From positions 248,001-312,000 of the forward strand of contig JAKNDB010000104.1 in assembly GCA_024305405.1 (NCBI GenBank): 64,000 nt of DNA, read 5' to 3'. Under the pieces are notes generated by a model. It ran no database searches. It saw nothing but the letters and a program-made list of their open reading frames with translations, and was not told where the DNA came from. Shown one piece after another: positions 44,950-64,000 of this stretch. The position numbers and the translations under genes were made by a program. Positions within the stretch are counted from its first letter, which is position 1. Every line of letters starts with the position of its first letter. Source of the stretch: Dirofilaria immitis (lineage: Eukaryota; Nematoda; Chromadorea; Rhabditida; Onchocercidae).

Positions 44950-47457
44950 CCAAATAACTTTTCCAACTTTGATATTTCTCTTATTTGTTATCTGCTTATG
45001 CAAAAAATATTTAATTCAATGAATTGTACATTATATTATTTATTAAGTTCGTCGTTAACATTAATATTATAGTTTTAAATAATATTTTTAAGCTAATTCA
45101 AAAAATTATTGCAAATTAATTAGATATTAGACTGTTCACATTAAAATATTTATTATTTTAATGAACAAAATATGATAAATTGATAAAACAATATTATATA
45201 GTGAATGTCGCTGATGGTCCAAAATATTATCAACAAATCAACAAATTGATTTTTTTATCGTCAATCATTTAATTTAATTTAATCCATTCAGTTGTTTTCT
45301 AAAAAAAAGAAAAAATTGAATTGAAAGGTAAAATTTTATTAATAACTTTTCATTATTACCTTACAGTAATATGGCAATGAAGAGTTATAATGGAGTAAAT
45401 GATATTTGTTAAGACGACATCGATCGGCTATCCTTCATATTTAACTATTTAATGATATCAAGCATTTTTTGCTTTGTTTACTTTTTTCCAACCTTTTAAG
45501 AGATTATTATCGCATAGTTTTTTCCTTCTGTAATAAACCTGCTTGCTGATTATTCAGTTAAATCTTTTAATTATGGTCTTTCATGATGGATAAGAGTTTA
45601 GTAGCGGTAGCTGCAAATGTCTACCAAGCATTAATAATTATTATTGTGTATCTAAAATCTTCCGGAATATACAGTATACTATTTAATCAAATATCAAATA
45701 GTATATTTTATACTCTTTCAGTTAATATCAGTTCTAAATGATGATAATTAATGAGATATCTTAGTGAGAACTAATCTTTGTTTTCTTCTCATTTGTTTAG
45801 TTGTATTTTTATTGAAAATTTAAGCTATCATCGTAACTTAAACAGATACTTTACTTTAACATATTAATAATTTAAATAATATTAAAATTGGATTGAATAA
45901 TACGATATAAATTTAATGTTTTAATGAAATCAAAAAGTGTTTTAGTTAGTCATTGATAACTGATATGTTGTTATTACTAACACCGATACGTAAAGGAAAT
46001 GATAGAGTCTTAGGAAAGCATCTAAAGCGGTTTAACGATCCATTAACTGTGATATGATAAGAAAATAAGCTTCGCTAACTAATCTATTATTAACGGTATA
46101 GGGATCAAAATGATTCATTTTATTCTCGTCTTAATATGAGAATTTTCAGTAAATTTTTACATAATTATTTATTTTCTAAAATGTATCTGTTAATTAATTT
46201 TTGACCCTAGAAACTTCATGTTGACCGTATTCTTGATAATACGTCAGTGTGTTATTGATAATAATGATAAGAATGAGAAAAATGTTCATAATCAAAAAAC
46301 TCCACATATATATTTTATATATCATTTATGTTTGTCAGAATGCTAAGAAATAATTCATCATCGTTTCTGGTCACCCAATTGCTTATCAATTTTAGATTGA
46401 TGACATTATCAATAAAGTGAGTGATATAGTCAACTCTCACATTTGTATAATATCGCAACATTTAAAACGTAAAGCGATCAAATTATCTTTTGCCATACTT
46501 TTCTTTTTTCATAATTTTCAATTTGTTATTTAAATATTTTTACAATCAAAATTTTAATTACATTTCGATTTGATTTGTATTGAACAAAGAATAGATGAAA
46601 GAGGTAAGAGAAATTTTATTGACATTAAAAAAGGTAAACAATAACTTAAATAAATATGTCACTTGAGTAGCTGAAGAAAGTAGGAATAATATTTCTCTAC
46701 AATTTTGCTTATTTAAATATTGTGCATATAGAAAGTTCTTAAATACTGATAAGATTCATTAATTCTAATTAACAAAACTATTGAATCAGCATGACATGTT
46801 TAAAGTTATCAATGAAATGAATGAATTCTTTCTCAAAACATTCGAATGTAATTGGTAAATAAAAATTTATGCAAATTTAGTAGCTAAAATTTGTTTAACA
46901 ATAAAACACTCATTTCCAGGTTGATCATATTCATTTTTGGACAGCCAATCTTAATTTGTCTTAAATCTTTTAAAATTAATTACCTAAAATATAATATTTA
47001 AATAATAAAAAATTAATTCTTAGTTATGATTTTAATTTAAATATCAATCAATAAATTAAGCATAAATTGCAAAAAATCTTTTTTCTTGATTATGTCCATT
47101 AATTTGTGATAATTAATCATCGAGATAATCTTATTTTGTTAAATTCCACTCCCTTCTCATCAATTTTCCCTGTTCTCGATATTTCTACCCGGAACTTTTC
47201 CTTTTTCTCCTCTTAAATACCGGATATTAAATAAGAAAGTATCTGATACCATAATTGATGGATATTTGGAAGAAAAATGTCAACGGTATACAGTTAATAA
47301 TTGAAATTGACAGCTGAAGTTGAATGCTTTGATTGATCCAATTTTTCCTCATCATCTAAATAAATGCATAATATGTATATTATTAAAGCTAGAATTTTGT
47401 GAAAATATCAAGCTAACATTAAAAATGTCACCAGAACTATGCAATAATGATCTTTAA

Positions 47458-47470
47458 TGACCTTTGACCT
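47458..47470 (-). promoter_or_regulatory. Perfect DR1 nuclear-receptor element
   Basis: TGACCTTTGACCT on the plus strand is AGGTCA, one base, AGGTCA on the minus strand, the consensus for DR1-binding (HNF4/RXR-class) nuclear receptors. It lies about 8.5 kb upstream of the first pha-4 exon and 4.8 kb downstream of the Kunitz gene; any target is guesswork. Confidence 0.35.
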
Positions 47471-50400
47471 CATCAGAAGTGAATACCTTAAGAATTGTTA
47501 GAATGGAAAGTATGTTTCTGGTGTGTATATTTATCCGAGCTCTCAGAAATATTTATTTTCTCTACTCATTTCTTCTATCAGTTATTTAATTAAAAAGCGT
47601 CATTAAGTACCTCAACTAGCCAACCACAGCTATTTAGATTGCGTGTCAAGATTTTCTTATTCGGATAAGTCAAATTTTAGAATTTTCTACTCGTATAAAA
47701 GTTCAACGCTAGTTAATAAGTTTAATTTAGATAGAATTTTTCCAATGTCGAACTTGCGTTATCGTTCTTCTAAAATTAAAAAACTTTCGATTAATTTAAA
47801 TTTGCTTTTTCGTAGAAAAAAGCAGCGAAAATTTCCTTCTCCAATTTTTTAAATTATACAACCACTTCAAATAATACATATTCTTTTTAATACTCAAAAA
47901 TACAATCCTTTCTTACTTAAAATATTAAAAACTAAGTTTTAATTTAAAATTCAAATTAAGTTTACCTGAAATTTTTCATATATTATTGGCACTACCGAAT
48001 TAAAATTGAAAAAAGTTGTAAGTTGTAATGACTATTCCTCATCAAATAATCAATCATTTAGTTGTTCATTTGCATATATGATCAACATGGAATAATGATA
48101 ATAGTAGTAAATTACAGTAAGACCGGAAATTACTTAATGAAGAGTAGTTAGGATTGTTTGAGGAATTATTTATAGAAAGATAGAGTGAAATAGTAATTTG
48201 ACTGTGACAAGAGATTAATTGCAACTATTACAATTATAGCCTACCATTACATCGACCGCTTTTTTGCAAATGTATGCATTTTTAACATTTTATTCATCCA
48301 TCCATTCAATTTAATAAATTCAAATATATTTGTATTAAATAATCAATAAATTATATTTATAAATAAGTTAGAAATAATTTTGAAATTTAGCAAAAATAGA
48401 ATTAATCTAATGTTTATTATTGTATTGTTAGTTAGCATTTCGAATAGTATACGATTATTAAAATCTATTATTGTTATTTTGAATTATTATAAAATTTTTC
48501 TATTTAGTTTAAACTAATATCCCTGTCCAAGATTTTACTTATTTTTGTTAAGAGACAAATTGTCAGATAAGACGGCCTTTGCTTTGGTACTTAATGCGAT
48601 ATACGAGAATACTTTAATTCACTAATTAAATTCGTTATAACATAAAATCCATTGTATTATTCGTCCATAACAAATTTATTTTCTTAAATTAAAGTAAAAG
48701 ATGAAATAATTTGCTGTTTAATTTGGGAAAAAAATGGGAAGAAAATTCGAAAGAATATTATATATAAAAAATAAAGTTTTTTTTAATTTAAAAAAATTAT
48801 TCAATTTGAGATATTTATTATTTTAAGAAATTATTTGCAATTTGATTAAATATCAGCTAATACAATCAAACCTTTCCTTATTAGTAATATTTATAGCAAA
48901 ATTATTCCTTCGAAAATTGATGCGACATTTTCGAAGGTCACATATCGGAAAGAGTCAGTGAGCACCTATGCATTTTACTGTTACCATATTGTAAACATTT
49001 CTTTACAATTTGTTGAAAATTGATTTTTTAAGAAACAGAAACAATGAGAATATCTGTAATAGAATTGTAAGATTGATATCCAGGTTTCTAATAATTTTAC
49101 TGCTTTGAACTTTACACTTCTCCCGGACAATGCCGCATTAATCGAATTATTGCAAATTTTACGGCTGAATTTTTCTGTAATTTATATTTGCTTGGACTTT
49201 ATATAATCATATTTAACAGATAACTTATTATTTTACGCGATTTGATGAAATTTACCAGAGAAAATTCGAATTTTTTAAAAATATCTAATTCTCGACAAAT
49301 TTAAAAATTAGCTATCGTTGAATTAAAAATAAAAGTGAATAACTTTTTTGGAAATATTGCTAACATGTAAAGATTCTACGATGAATTAACCATTCGATGA
49401 CCTTAGTGAATACGGCGGTACATTGACGTACTGCATTCTCACGACACCCTGGTGTTTCGGCACCATCTTATTCGAAAAACAATAACAAGAACTCTTCACC
49501 TAAGATTGGAGTAGATCCTCTACAAATTGTTTTTCAACAAATCTTGAAGTTAAAGTATTTCCTTAAGTTATTTGTAAGCATGTTTATCAATTACTTGTTT
49601 TTAATGACTGATCAAGTTAGTTTATTTAATTACAGTAGTCCAATTCAATATTTAAGATTTGTTAGTTGTACGAAATATTTTGAAAAAGGGCGTACCTAAT
49701 TATTACCTGCTTTAAGTTTAAGGTATTTGTGAAACAAAAATGATGAAATAAATAACAATAACAATTTTTAGCTTATCTGATTTAATCAACTTTGTGAAAT
49801 CGTGACCTCTCAAGTATTCGATGTTACTTCAAGATTCGGTTATCTTAAGTTATTTTTTGATAATATCAAAACAATCTACTCTGGTTATCAGACCTGCTAA
49901 TTAATTGAAATGTCATATTATTTTGTTTTTATATAATATATTTTAGTTTCTCTGATGAGAATAGATGACAAATGTTAATCCATTTAGGTTTACTTATTTT
50001 TAAGTTTATAAACCTAATTTATTAAAAACTTACCATCTGTTAATATTTCAATATCTGATTTGATATCCACTTGGTTAATAAAAATTTTAATAGTTGCAAA
50101 TATTTCCTTATCAAATGAGTAATTATTGAATGTAATAGTTCGTTCCATTGGATAACAATACGACCAATTTGATTTAAATTTAAATAATATAAAAAAATAG
50201 CAATATACTTATTAATACTGCTATACCTATGCAAATTTGATTTTCGAAATTCAAAATATATATGATGATTTTTGGACCATTTTGTTTATCAATTTATTTC
50301 ATTTTTACCTATCCAATTCATATTTCATATACATAGTGCATCGTTACGGTTGTTCTCTTCTTTATATTAGTCTTAAAAAAAAAAAAATGATATATTTCTA

Positions 50401-51101
50401 TGATATTAACATACGAATAATAATGGTCATCATCATTTTCAATTATTCTAAGGATATAAGAATCTCCAGAAAGTGTTGAAAGATTCAAATGCAATGCATT
50501 TCCTTCAATTCTTCAAATTCAATGTTGATACAAATCATTTTCCTGAATTCTTCAAATTCAAAATTATTAGAATATTTTTTTATGAAAGAATAAAGAAAAT
50601 TCAGTATTATATAAATTTAATCACAAGCCATACTTTCTAAAGATGAATGTTTTTGAATATTTATTTGTTAGAAAAGTTTTCACAAAGTACAAGCATTAAA
50701 ATATGTTAAATTATTAAATTTATTTAAATAATGCTAAAATTTTTTTGAAACATCCATATTATCAAAAAATAAAAATTTTTATTAAGAATTCTAATACAGT
50801 TGTTGCTAAATTGAAATAATATTTGGTAAAAAATTGATATATGTATTTAGTTGATAATAGATAACGTATTTTATCAATAATTAATAATTTAAATTGTATT
50901 AATTATTAATTGATTTTAATATTAATTATATTAATCGTATTAATTCACATATTTTTCTTATTTCTCTTCCTTTTAGCGCAATCATTTTGGCGATACATTT
51001 TGATTATATAAAAATATTAGCGAAAATAATAATTTCATAACATTTTATAAATTTTTATTATTAAATTCAAACCTAAGCACTAATCAGTTACTTGATAAAA
51101 C

Positions 51102-51212
51102 AATTGATCCTTTCTTTTTCTGATAATTTTTTTTTAAACAATCAATAGCTTGTCAATAATTGATCCTTTCTTTTTCTGATAATTTTTTTTAAACAATCAA
51201 TAGCTTGACAAT
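51102..51212. repeat. 56-bp tandem duplication
   Basis: AATTGATCCTTTCTTTTTCT starts at 51102 and again at 51158. The copies match almost perfectly, differing by one T in a long T run and one base near the end. Confidence 0.9.
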
Positions 51213-51592
51213 ATTTATGCTAAAGAAAAATATACAAATATATTGTCATAGATTAAAATTTTAATAAAAATTTTGAAACATTTCATAAATTTTCATTGTT
51301 AAATTTAAATTTAATCGATCGTTTCTTTTTTAAACGATCAAGTTGCTTAGAAAAATGCTTATTGCTAGAGAAGAATGAAAAGATATCGTATTTGGGCGGT
51401 ACACAATCCTTCCAACTCTACCATTCGTCATCTGTCTCCACCCTTTCACCGGATCCATTCGTCGCATCATCTATTAACATCGCATCGCTTGACAATCACT
51501 TACTTATCTATCGCTTGAAATTATTCAAATTTCTCAATTCTCATAAAACTTCTCTTAGCAAAATTATTAAATCATTGAAAAATGAAAAGCCA

Positions 51593-51618
51593 ATATATAT
51601 ATATATATATATATATAT
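51593..51618. repeat. (AT)n microsatellite
   Basis: About thirteen AT units in the intergenic region upstream of pha-4; they give the IYIYIY stretch of an open frame that I do not call as a gene. Confidence 0.9.
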
Positions 51619-54600
51619 TAGTAAAATTATGATAAAATTTTATCTGATTACTGATTACCAAACAGGTAATCAAATCATACTTCTTAGTAGCTGTTATTCT
51701 TTGTTGTTAATTAAATTAATAAATAGAAATTTTATAAATGTGAAAACTTCATTGAAATGCTAGATAGCGTTAGCTTTACTATTTCCGTCCTCTTATAAGC
51801 ATTTATTTGTGAGTGCATTCGAGAAGCTAAGTTGTTGATTGCCAACTTTGCCGGTTTTTCAATGTTTGTTCAACTGCAAGCGAAATAGCGATGGCTATAG
51901 TTAGGATGAATTTTGATTGTCGATACTATCCCCATCTATTCATTCATCTATCCATCCACTTATCTATTTCGATCCTTTCTTTTCCCATTCCATTCTTTCA
52001 ATCACTTGATGATTTTCAAGAATTTAAATATCAGTATTATGCAAAAATTTCTTATTTACATAGTAAATTTTATTAGCACGCTTATTTGTAGAGCTTTTAT
52101 TTTTAAATATAAAAAATTTTTTTAAATGTCTGTTTTTTAATTGAAGGAAAAATTATTATTTTAACACTAAACGCTATTATGATAAGGATTTAAATGGTAA
52201 TTGTCATAACATTTGAATATTCTTTTAGCAATAATATAAATTTAATTTTTACTGTAATTTTATTTTAATCTTCAATTTTTGAAATCTTTCTAAATTCAAA
52301 TTTTGTAGATTTTTAATTTTTTTAACTTTTATTTTTTGTTCATTACATTTCACAATGGAAATGAATCTTAAGCTCTTTACGCGTTTGGAACAACCCAAGA
52401 AAAATTATAAAGTCAGAAATGGATAGTTTTCAGGATGACGAGAAGATCGTCTAGTTTATTTAGTACAATCTGTTTTTGAAAGTGTTAATAGCGAAACTAT
52501 ACGCAGATATATAAATGAAATAATTATTAATAAGAAAACGATGATCGTTTTTTGTTTATTGATCCAAACAGTAACTGAACAATTGACCTAATTATTAATT
52601 ATTCATTACAATGAGTTAATATGTCTCGTTGGAATCATTCATTACTTACATGAATTGCTTCCTTTCTTATTCCGGTAATGTGATTATCCGTAAATTTCAT
52701 TCACTATAATATCGCTATCTTTTAAATATATTTTGATAAATTTAAAAATTCCCCATAATTCTGCATCATTTTATACTTAATTTTGAATTAGAATGATAAA
52801 TTTTATTTTCTTCTCTTGAGAAATTTGCTACTATCTGTCATAAAGTTAAATATAATTTCTTTAAGATTCATTCTGATGTAAGATAAATTCATTTAAATTT
52901 CGATTCTGTTTAATTCCTTAGTTTATTTATCATAATTTTTTAGCTTGTTAACAAAAAAATCAATATGATATGATTGAGATAGCATGCTATTTTACTCACC
53001 TTGTCAAAAAACAAATATTTGGATTAGTTATAACAAGATGATGTCTTATTTATACAACAAATCATTTGTTTATATATTTGTGTAGTGAAAGGTGAGAAAT
53101 TAAAAGAGTAATCTGTATGAATCGTATAATTATAGCTTTTCATTGTATGATAATAATTGTTAATTCGATTCATTTAATTATATCAGTTCTTGAAAATTAA
53201 TTTATTCTAATTTTCCCGCTAGTAAACAAATTTTTTATTTATTATTTATCATTGAGTTTGATAAGACAAGTGTGGGAAATTATTAAAATATAATAATAAA
53301 TTTAAATATTCATTTTGTATATCTTTACGACAGGAGTACAGTAACTTTTTCCTTACTATTTTAAGCTTTATTTTTATTTTTAAAAAACCTATGAAAAATT
53401 TTTCGAAAATTCAAAAATAAAAAGTGATGAAATTTTTTCAGTGCTATGAATTTATTTTAAAATCAGTTCATTCCATCGTTTTTATGAATTCGCAAGGTAA
53501 CTATAACTTATCTTTTGTATCTTCATACCTCACTGATAAAGTTTGTCATATGCAAGAGATATGGATCTATTTATCATTATACTTATAATTCGTTGATAAA
53601 ATTTATAGGTAATAAGAAGAATCATAGAATCGTAGACTTATTTATCTCTATACAATTCATAAAACTATTAAATTTTCTATTTATGTCTTAATACTTCATT
53701 GATAAAGTTTATGACAAATCTATAACTCTATGCACATTATTATTATTCCGCTTCACTGATAAAATCTTATAATGATAAGAATGAGAATCCATGAACATGA
53801 AAGGAACTGAAATAGTAACGTTTATTGCATTTCATCTGAAAATTGTGGATTACCGTATTTTTGTACGAAAATGTATAGATAACAGGCGTAATGATGAGTG
53901 TCTGTGCGTATGTGTGTTAATGTCTGTAAAATGGGGTTTTCAAACAGCCCAACTACAAATTTTGATGAATCATTCGAGAATGAGGAGAAAGTTTCTTTTC
54001 TGTAATCTCGATCAGGACGTAATGTGTGCAACTAGTTCGATAGTCTCCATTCCTCATCGTAGCAGTCACCGTTGTCATCAAAACCATCTTGTCATTCAGT
54101 ACTAATAAAAGAAGGGTGGCTGTAAGCTTCTATACGATACCCTGAACATGTCTCCATTTTCCATCTGATATACCAGTACATGTCTGTATGTTCTGTATGT
54201 GTCTGTCCGTGCCATTCCTTCTGACTACCTTTATTAGCTGTACAAATAAGAAGACTAAGGTAGACATATCGGTACGTTTTAGAGATGACATGAGTCTCCA
54301 CATGAAGCTTCTCAGATTTTCTTGTCGACTCTTTCCCTCATCTTTCTCTTCATCAGCATATCACTGATTTCAACAAGCTTCAGTCTTCTGTAGTGTTACG
54401 CTCTGAGACTATTCACTTCCCATTTCATTTCTTTATTCTAACCTATTTCAATTTAAAATTAAAATTATGAATTTTATGCAGAATTTTCGGCAATCTTCAT
54501 AATATTTCATTTCGTATCTTTGTTCTTTAAATAGAATCAGATGGATATCAAAAACTGTGTTTCGTTTTTATTGAATTTTATAAAACGATTTGATATAATG

Positions 54601-55929
54601 CTTGAAATATATTCACATTTCTGAAAATTAACTTCATCTAATCCATTCTAAATTCTTTAATTCTCTTAAAAATAGCCACGTGTTTTCTGGCCATTAATAG
54701 ACATTCCATCAATAAAATATTCATAAAAAAGGTAAATATTTGATAGTAGTCTCAATTTGCTAACAAATGTTCTGTTTACTAAGTCACCATCAGTTTAACT
54801 GATGAAATGATAATATTGACATTTCACGTCAATCCGTGTTTGCTTTTGACGTATTAGCCGTGCATTATATTCAAGAAAGTTATTCTTTAAAAAACTAAAT
54901 ATTGATTCTTATCGAGTTTGAAATGATAAGAAATAAAATCATTCCAAAATATTTAAATTTCATATCTTTTCACTGTTAATTTACCAGAACTATTTAAGCA
55001 AAAGATGGTAATCATCAACTTTTGAAGAAGGTCATACTCCCTAGTCGTCGAATTATTCTTTTCATCTGATCCTTTAGGTAAAAAAAGTTCATATCATTTG
55101 ACCTTGACGATTTACGTATGCAATGATTCTGTAGCAGATTCTATAGCAATTTTTCATTTATTTTTAGCATTTTTTCCTTTTTTTTTTAAATTTATAATTT
55201 TATGCTCATTTAATTTCTAGCAATATGATAAGTTAAATTTAAAAGCGGAGAAAATTGAATGTAAAAAATTTGGGGAAAAGTAATTTTTATTTTATTTTAT
55301 TCTAATGCTTTTCTCTGACTATCATACTATCATTCTATTAACAAAAATCAAAGTGAAATAATTCATTCCGGTAAAGATGGATCGAATAGAAATGCCATGG
55401 ATACGGTATAAAAATGATGTCTTTTTTTTTCTTTTCTCGCAATACAATCCTTTCATCCAGCTACATTTTCCCATTTCATTCCCCTTCTTATTTCTTCTAT
55501 TCAAATTTAACAATAATAGTAGTTTTGGAAAAGAAAAAGTTAGCACTATACTATACCATAAAATATAATGGATGATAAATTTATATGCCCACTTATTCAA
55601 TGGATACAATAGATATTTATGACATTGGATTCTGTTACCGGAACAGTATGATAAGAGCTTCATACAGATTTGATTTTTGATTTTCTTACTTACTGTAAAG
55701 TTTTCTTATATAGTTATTTCAGCAGATTTTAAGAATTTAGTTTAATATTATATGAAAATTGATCATATCATTTATTTTATATTATTTTTATTTGATACGA
55801 TATCGTTTGATGTAAATTTTGTAGTATTTTATAAAATTTAAAACGGTTAAAATGATAAATTGGATATTTTGTTTTTATTTGATATGATAGATATTTTGAT
55901 GTAAAATTTTAGGAAATTTTATAGAATTT

Positions 55930-61963
<6,034 letters not shown>

Positions 61964-64000
61964 AATGAGCTTAAAAGAAAAAGATGCGAAATGGATGATT
62001 AATTAATTAATTAATAAGTAGTAGTGCCTCATTTCAATGATTGGTCATTTTTATATGTGTGAATTATTATTGATCGAAATATTTAACAATTTCATTTGTA
62101 AACATATTTTATTCAATATTTTTATAAAAGTATTATAGGTAATATTTACTTCTAATAAATTCGAATATATATTTGAAAAGTGAAGAATTCCAGTTCAATT
62201 AATTACTCATCAATTTTTCACTTTCTTTTTTTGAAGTGTCTCAGAGTTTCAAATATTTTTTAGCAAATTTTATTTAATATGCCATTTAATTTCCCTCAAT
62301 TTTTCCCAAATTTCATTAAAATTTTTTCTGAATCAACTTTTGTTGACCTCTTAGACATTTTTTGATCCGATATGAGAAGCAGCATAAATGAAAGTACAGT
62401 TCATCCTCATAATTTATCAAATTTTCCGGGAAAAAGACGGTGTAAGAAATTAGCAATAAGTTGAGCTTCAAAACTAAAAAATATTGAAATGATAATCAAT
62501 CATTAAACTGTGATATATTTGCATGATTACGAAACGAATTTCTCGAAAGATTAAATTATTTCCTGACAATTGTTCGTCTCATAGTTTTAATTTTTTTATT
62601 AAAAATTAAAATAGATTGAAAATTCTGGAGTTTCATGAATAGTAGGCTAAAAAAGAAATGCATGACCATTATTTACTAAGAATGTTTAGTCTTTCCTGGC
62701 TTTTCTAGTTTATTATCAAGGACACGGCCAAAAATCAGTTTCTAAAATCGACTAACGATGTATAATAAAACCACATCCTTTAATTCATTTATTGGATTCA
62801 TTGTTTAATCTTTTTATTTTTATATTTAATGATAATTTAAATTTCAATTTGCTTGAAATTTTGATTGAATTAAAAATTCTATTACTAATATTCATTTTGC
62901 CATTTAAAATTAGGCTACGTGTATGAATAAAATGTACGTTATGATGATTTTATCCATTTCTTTGCTATATATTGCTGATGATATTGTTGTCGATGATTAA
63001 TTTGTTTAAATATCAATTGAATATATTTCTGAAGTGTTGCGCAATAATGCACTGTGATTTATAATTTGATCTGTAAATTTGCATAAAATTTGAAAATGGA
63101 TTCAGAAAAAGTTATTACCAGGCTTCGTTTTATATAAGACTCATCAAAAAACATAAACAGATATGTGCTTAGCCAATAAAGTCAAGATTCTGATTTGTCA
63201 ATCGCTACTACTTGAAAGATTAGTCTATGAATATTGGAACACCTCAAATAACTACTGGATGTAACAATTATTAACGTTCATGTTTTAATGTTCACAAGCG
63301 GTCGTTTTGGCCAAATAAAACTTAATCAATATTTGATGAATAATGGCATCATCACTGGACCTCTTTTATTTATCAGCGATTTTTCTTAGAAAAATTAAAG
63401 TCAAAAATAAGGGAAGATCTCAAAGATTTCTGGAAAGAAATGCATAGAATAAACATGCCAATTTTTATAGATATTTCGTTGAAATAAATCAAATTAAATT
63501 AACTAATCCAAACTAATTAATTAATTAGCTAGTGCAAATTCGCTTTTCTTTCGAATTAAAAATATCTATGCATAAATATCTTACTGGATCATTAAGAGTT
63601 TCACTCGTTGAAGATATGACCTTTGCGTAGATGAACTTATAGTCTCTAGAAGAGCTAAGAAATTTGTGGTTCCATTACAACTTGTTGAAGAAAGTGTAAT
63701 AGAACACTTCATTACTTTTCATAAATAATGTCACGACAACAATAAGTACTTTTGTGTACAAATGTGCAAATTGCGTTCCAGGTGCTTTTCTTTCTTTCTA
63801 TTTAATGGAAAGATGATGTGATTGTAATATGAAAACATATCCAAATGAATGACCAAATATAACAATAAATTGAAAGTATTATTATTGTTAGATGTGAGAG
63901 AAGGGTGAAAGACAATAAGCTGGAAAAGGAAGGTAAAGTTCAAGTTAGCACTTCCTGCTTGACTTCCGACACGATCTTTTCAATTGTGTAATACTTCCCT
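61964..64000. other. 3' flank of pha-4, no further gene seen
   Basis: A/T-rich sequence to the end of the window. Open frames are short and have no family or splice support. It should contain the pha-4 3' UTR in its first few hundred bases. Confidence 0.6.
62154..62159 (+). promoter_or_regulatory. Putative polyadenylation signal of pha-4
   Basis: AATAAA about 190 bases after the stop codon; a plausible distance for a nematode 3' UTR, but the hexamer is frequent in this composition. Confidence 0.35.

Larger units (their letters stand above)
42677..55929. other. 13-kb stretch without a supported gene, upstream of pha-4
   Basis: No exon on either strand has family support. The longest open frames (a 147-residue one on the minus strand at 43939-44382 and a 155-residue one on the plus strand at 51296-51763) run through microsatellites. 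Large regulatory regions are common next to developmental transcription factors, so this may hold pha-4 control sequence and undetected 5' exons. Less A/T-rich patches occur near 51360-51500 and 53860-54330. Confidence 0.55.

Noticed and set aside
51296..51763. 155-residue open frame on the plus strand, the longest in the window
   Set aside because: It crosses an AT microsatellite (IYIYIY) and lacks family support; only its G/C-richer middle is mentioned as a weak lead.
55322..55663. 113-residue minus-strand frame just upstream of pha-4
   Set aside because: Composition-driven frame without recognisable domain, start context or splice sites.

Overview
The window is nuclear DNA of a nematode, most likely a filarial (clade III) worm. 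Base composition is very A/T rich, and the genes are split into many short exons with GT-AG introns. The protein set is nematode-like: a PHA-4/FoxA forkhead factor, a GLD-1/ASD-2-type STAR protein and a secreted multi-Kunitz protein. A Wolbachia-like virB8-virB9 fragment sits in one intron, as expected for filarial genomes that carry old endosymbiont insertions. The species assignment is inference.

Layout. 1-9401: no gene seen, only A/T-rich DNA with microsatellites. 9402-13011 (-): mRNA cap guanine-N7 methyltransferase, about ten exons. 15828-21544 (-): SOL/CAPN15-type calpain, 17 exons, with one N-terminal RanBP2-type zinc finger and an intact C/H/N triad; the Wolbachia-like fragment lies in an intron on the opposite strand. 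21545-24232: space between divergent genes, holding a diverged tandem duplication and CT tracts. 24233-28817 (+): STAR (QUA1-KH-QUA2) RNA-binding protein whose first exon was not found. 28818-34782: no gene seen. 34783-about 42676 (+): secreted protein with six recognisable Kunitz domains and a degenerate tail; one intron holds a 32-bp minisatellite. 42677-55929: a 13-kb stretch without a supported gene, upstream of the last gene. About 55930-61963 (+): pha-4/FoxA. 61964-64000: no gene seen.

The genes do not form an operon or a common pathway; spacing is kilobases and orientations differ. The cap methyltransferase and the STAR protein act on mRNA. The calpain is an intracellular protease. The Kunitz protein carries a secretion signal. 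PHA-4 is the pharynx/foregut selector factor in C. elegans.

Reading exons by homology and splice phase, at least eight coding exons are out of frame by exactly one base, and in each case a run of four or more A or T is one base too short. I read this as homopolymer under-calling in the assembly, not gene death. Exon coordinates were worked out by eye from splice sites and remembered family sequences; no alignment or search was run.
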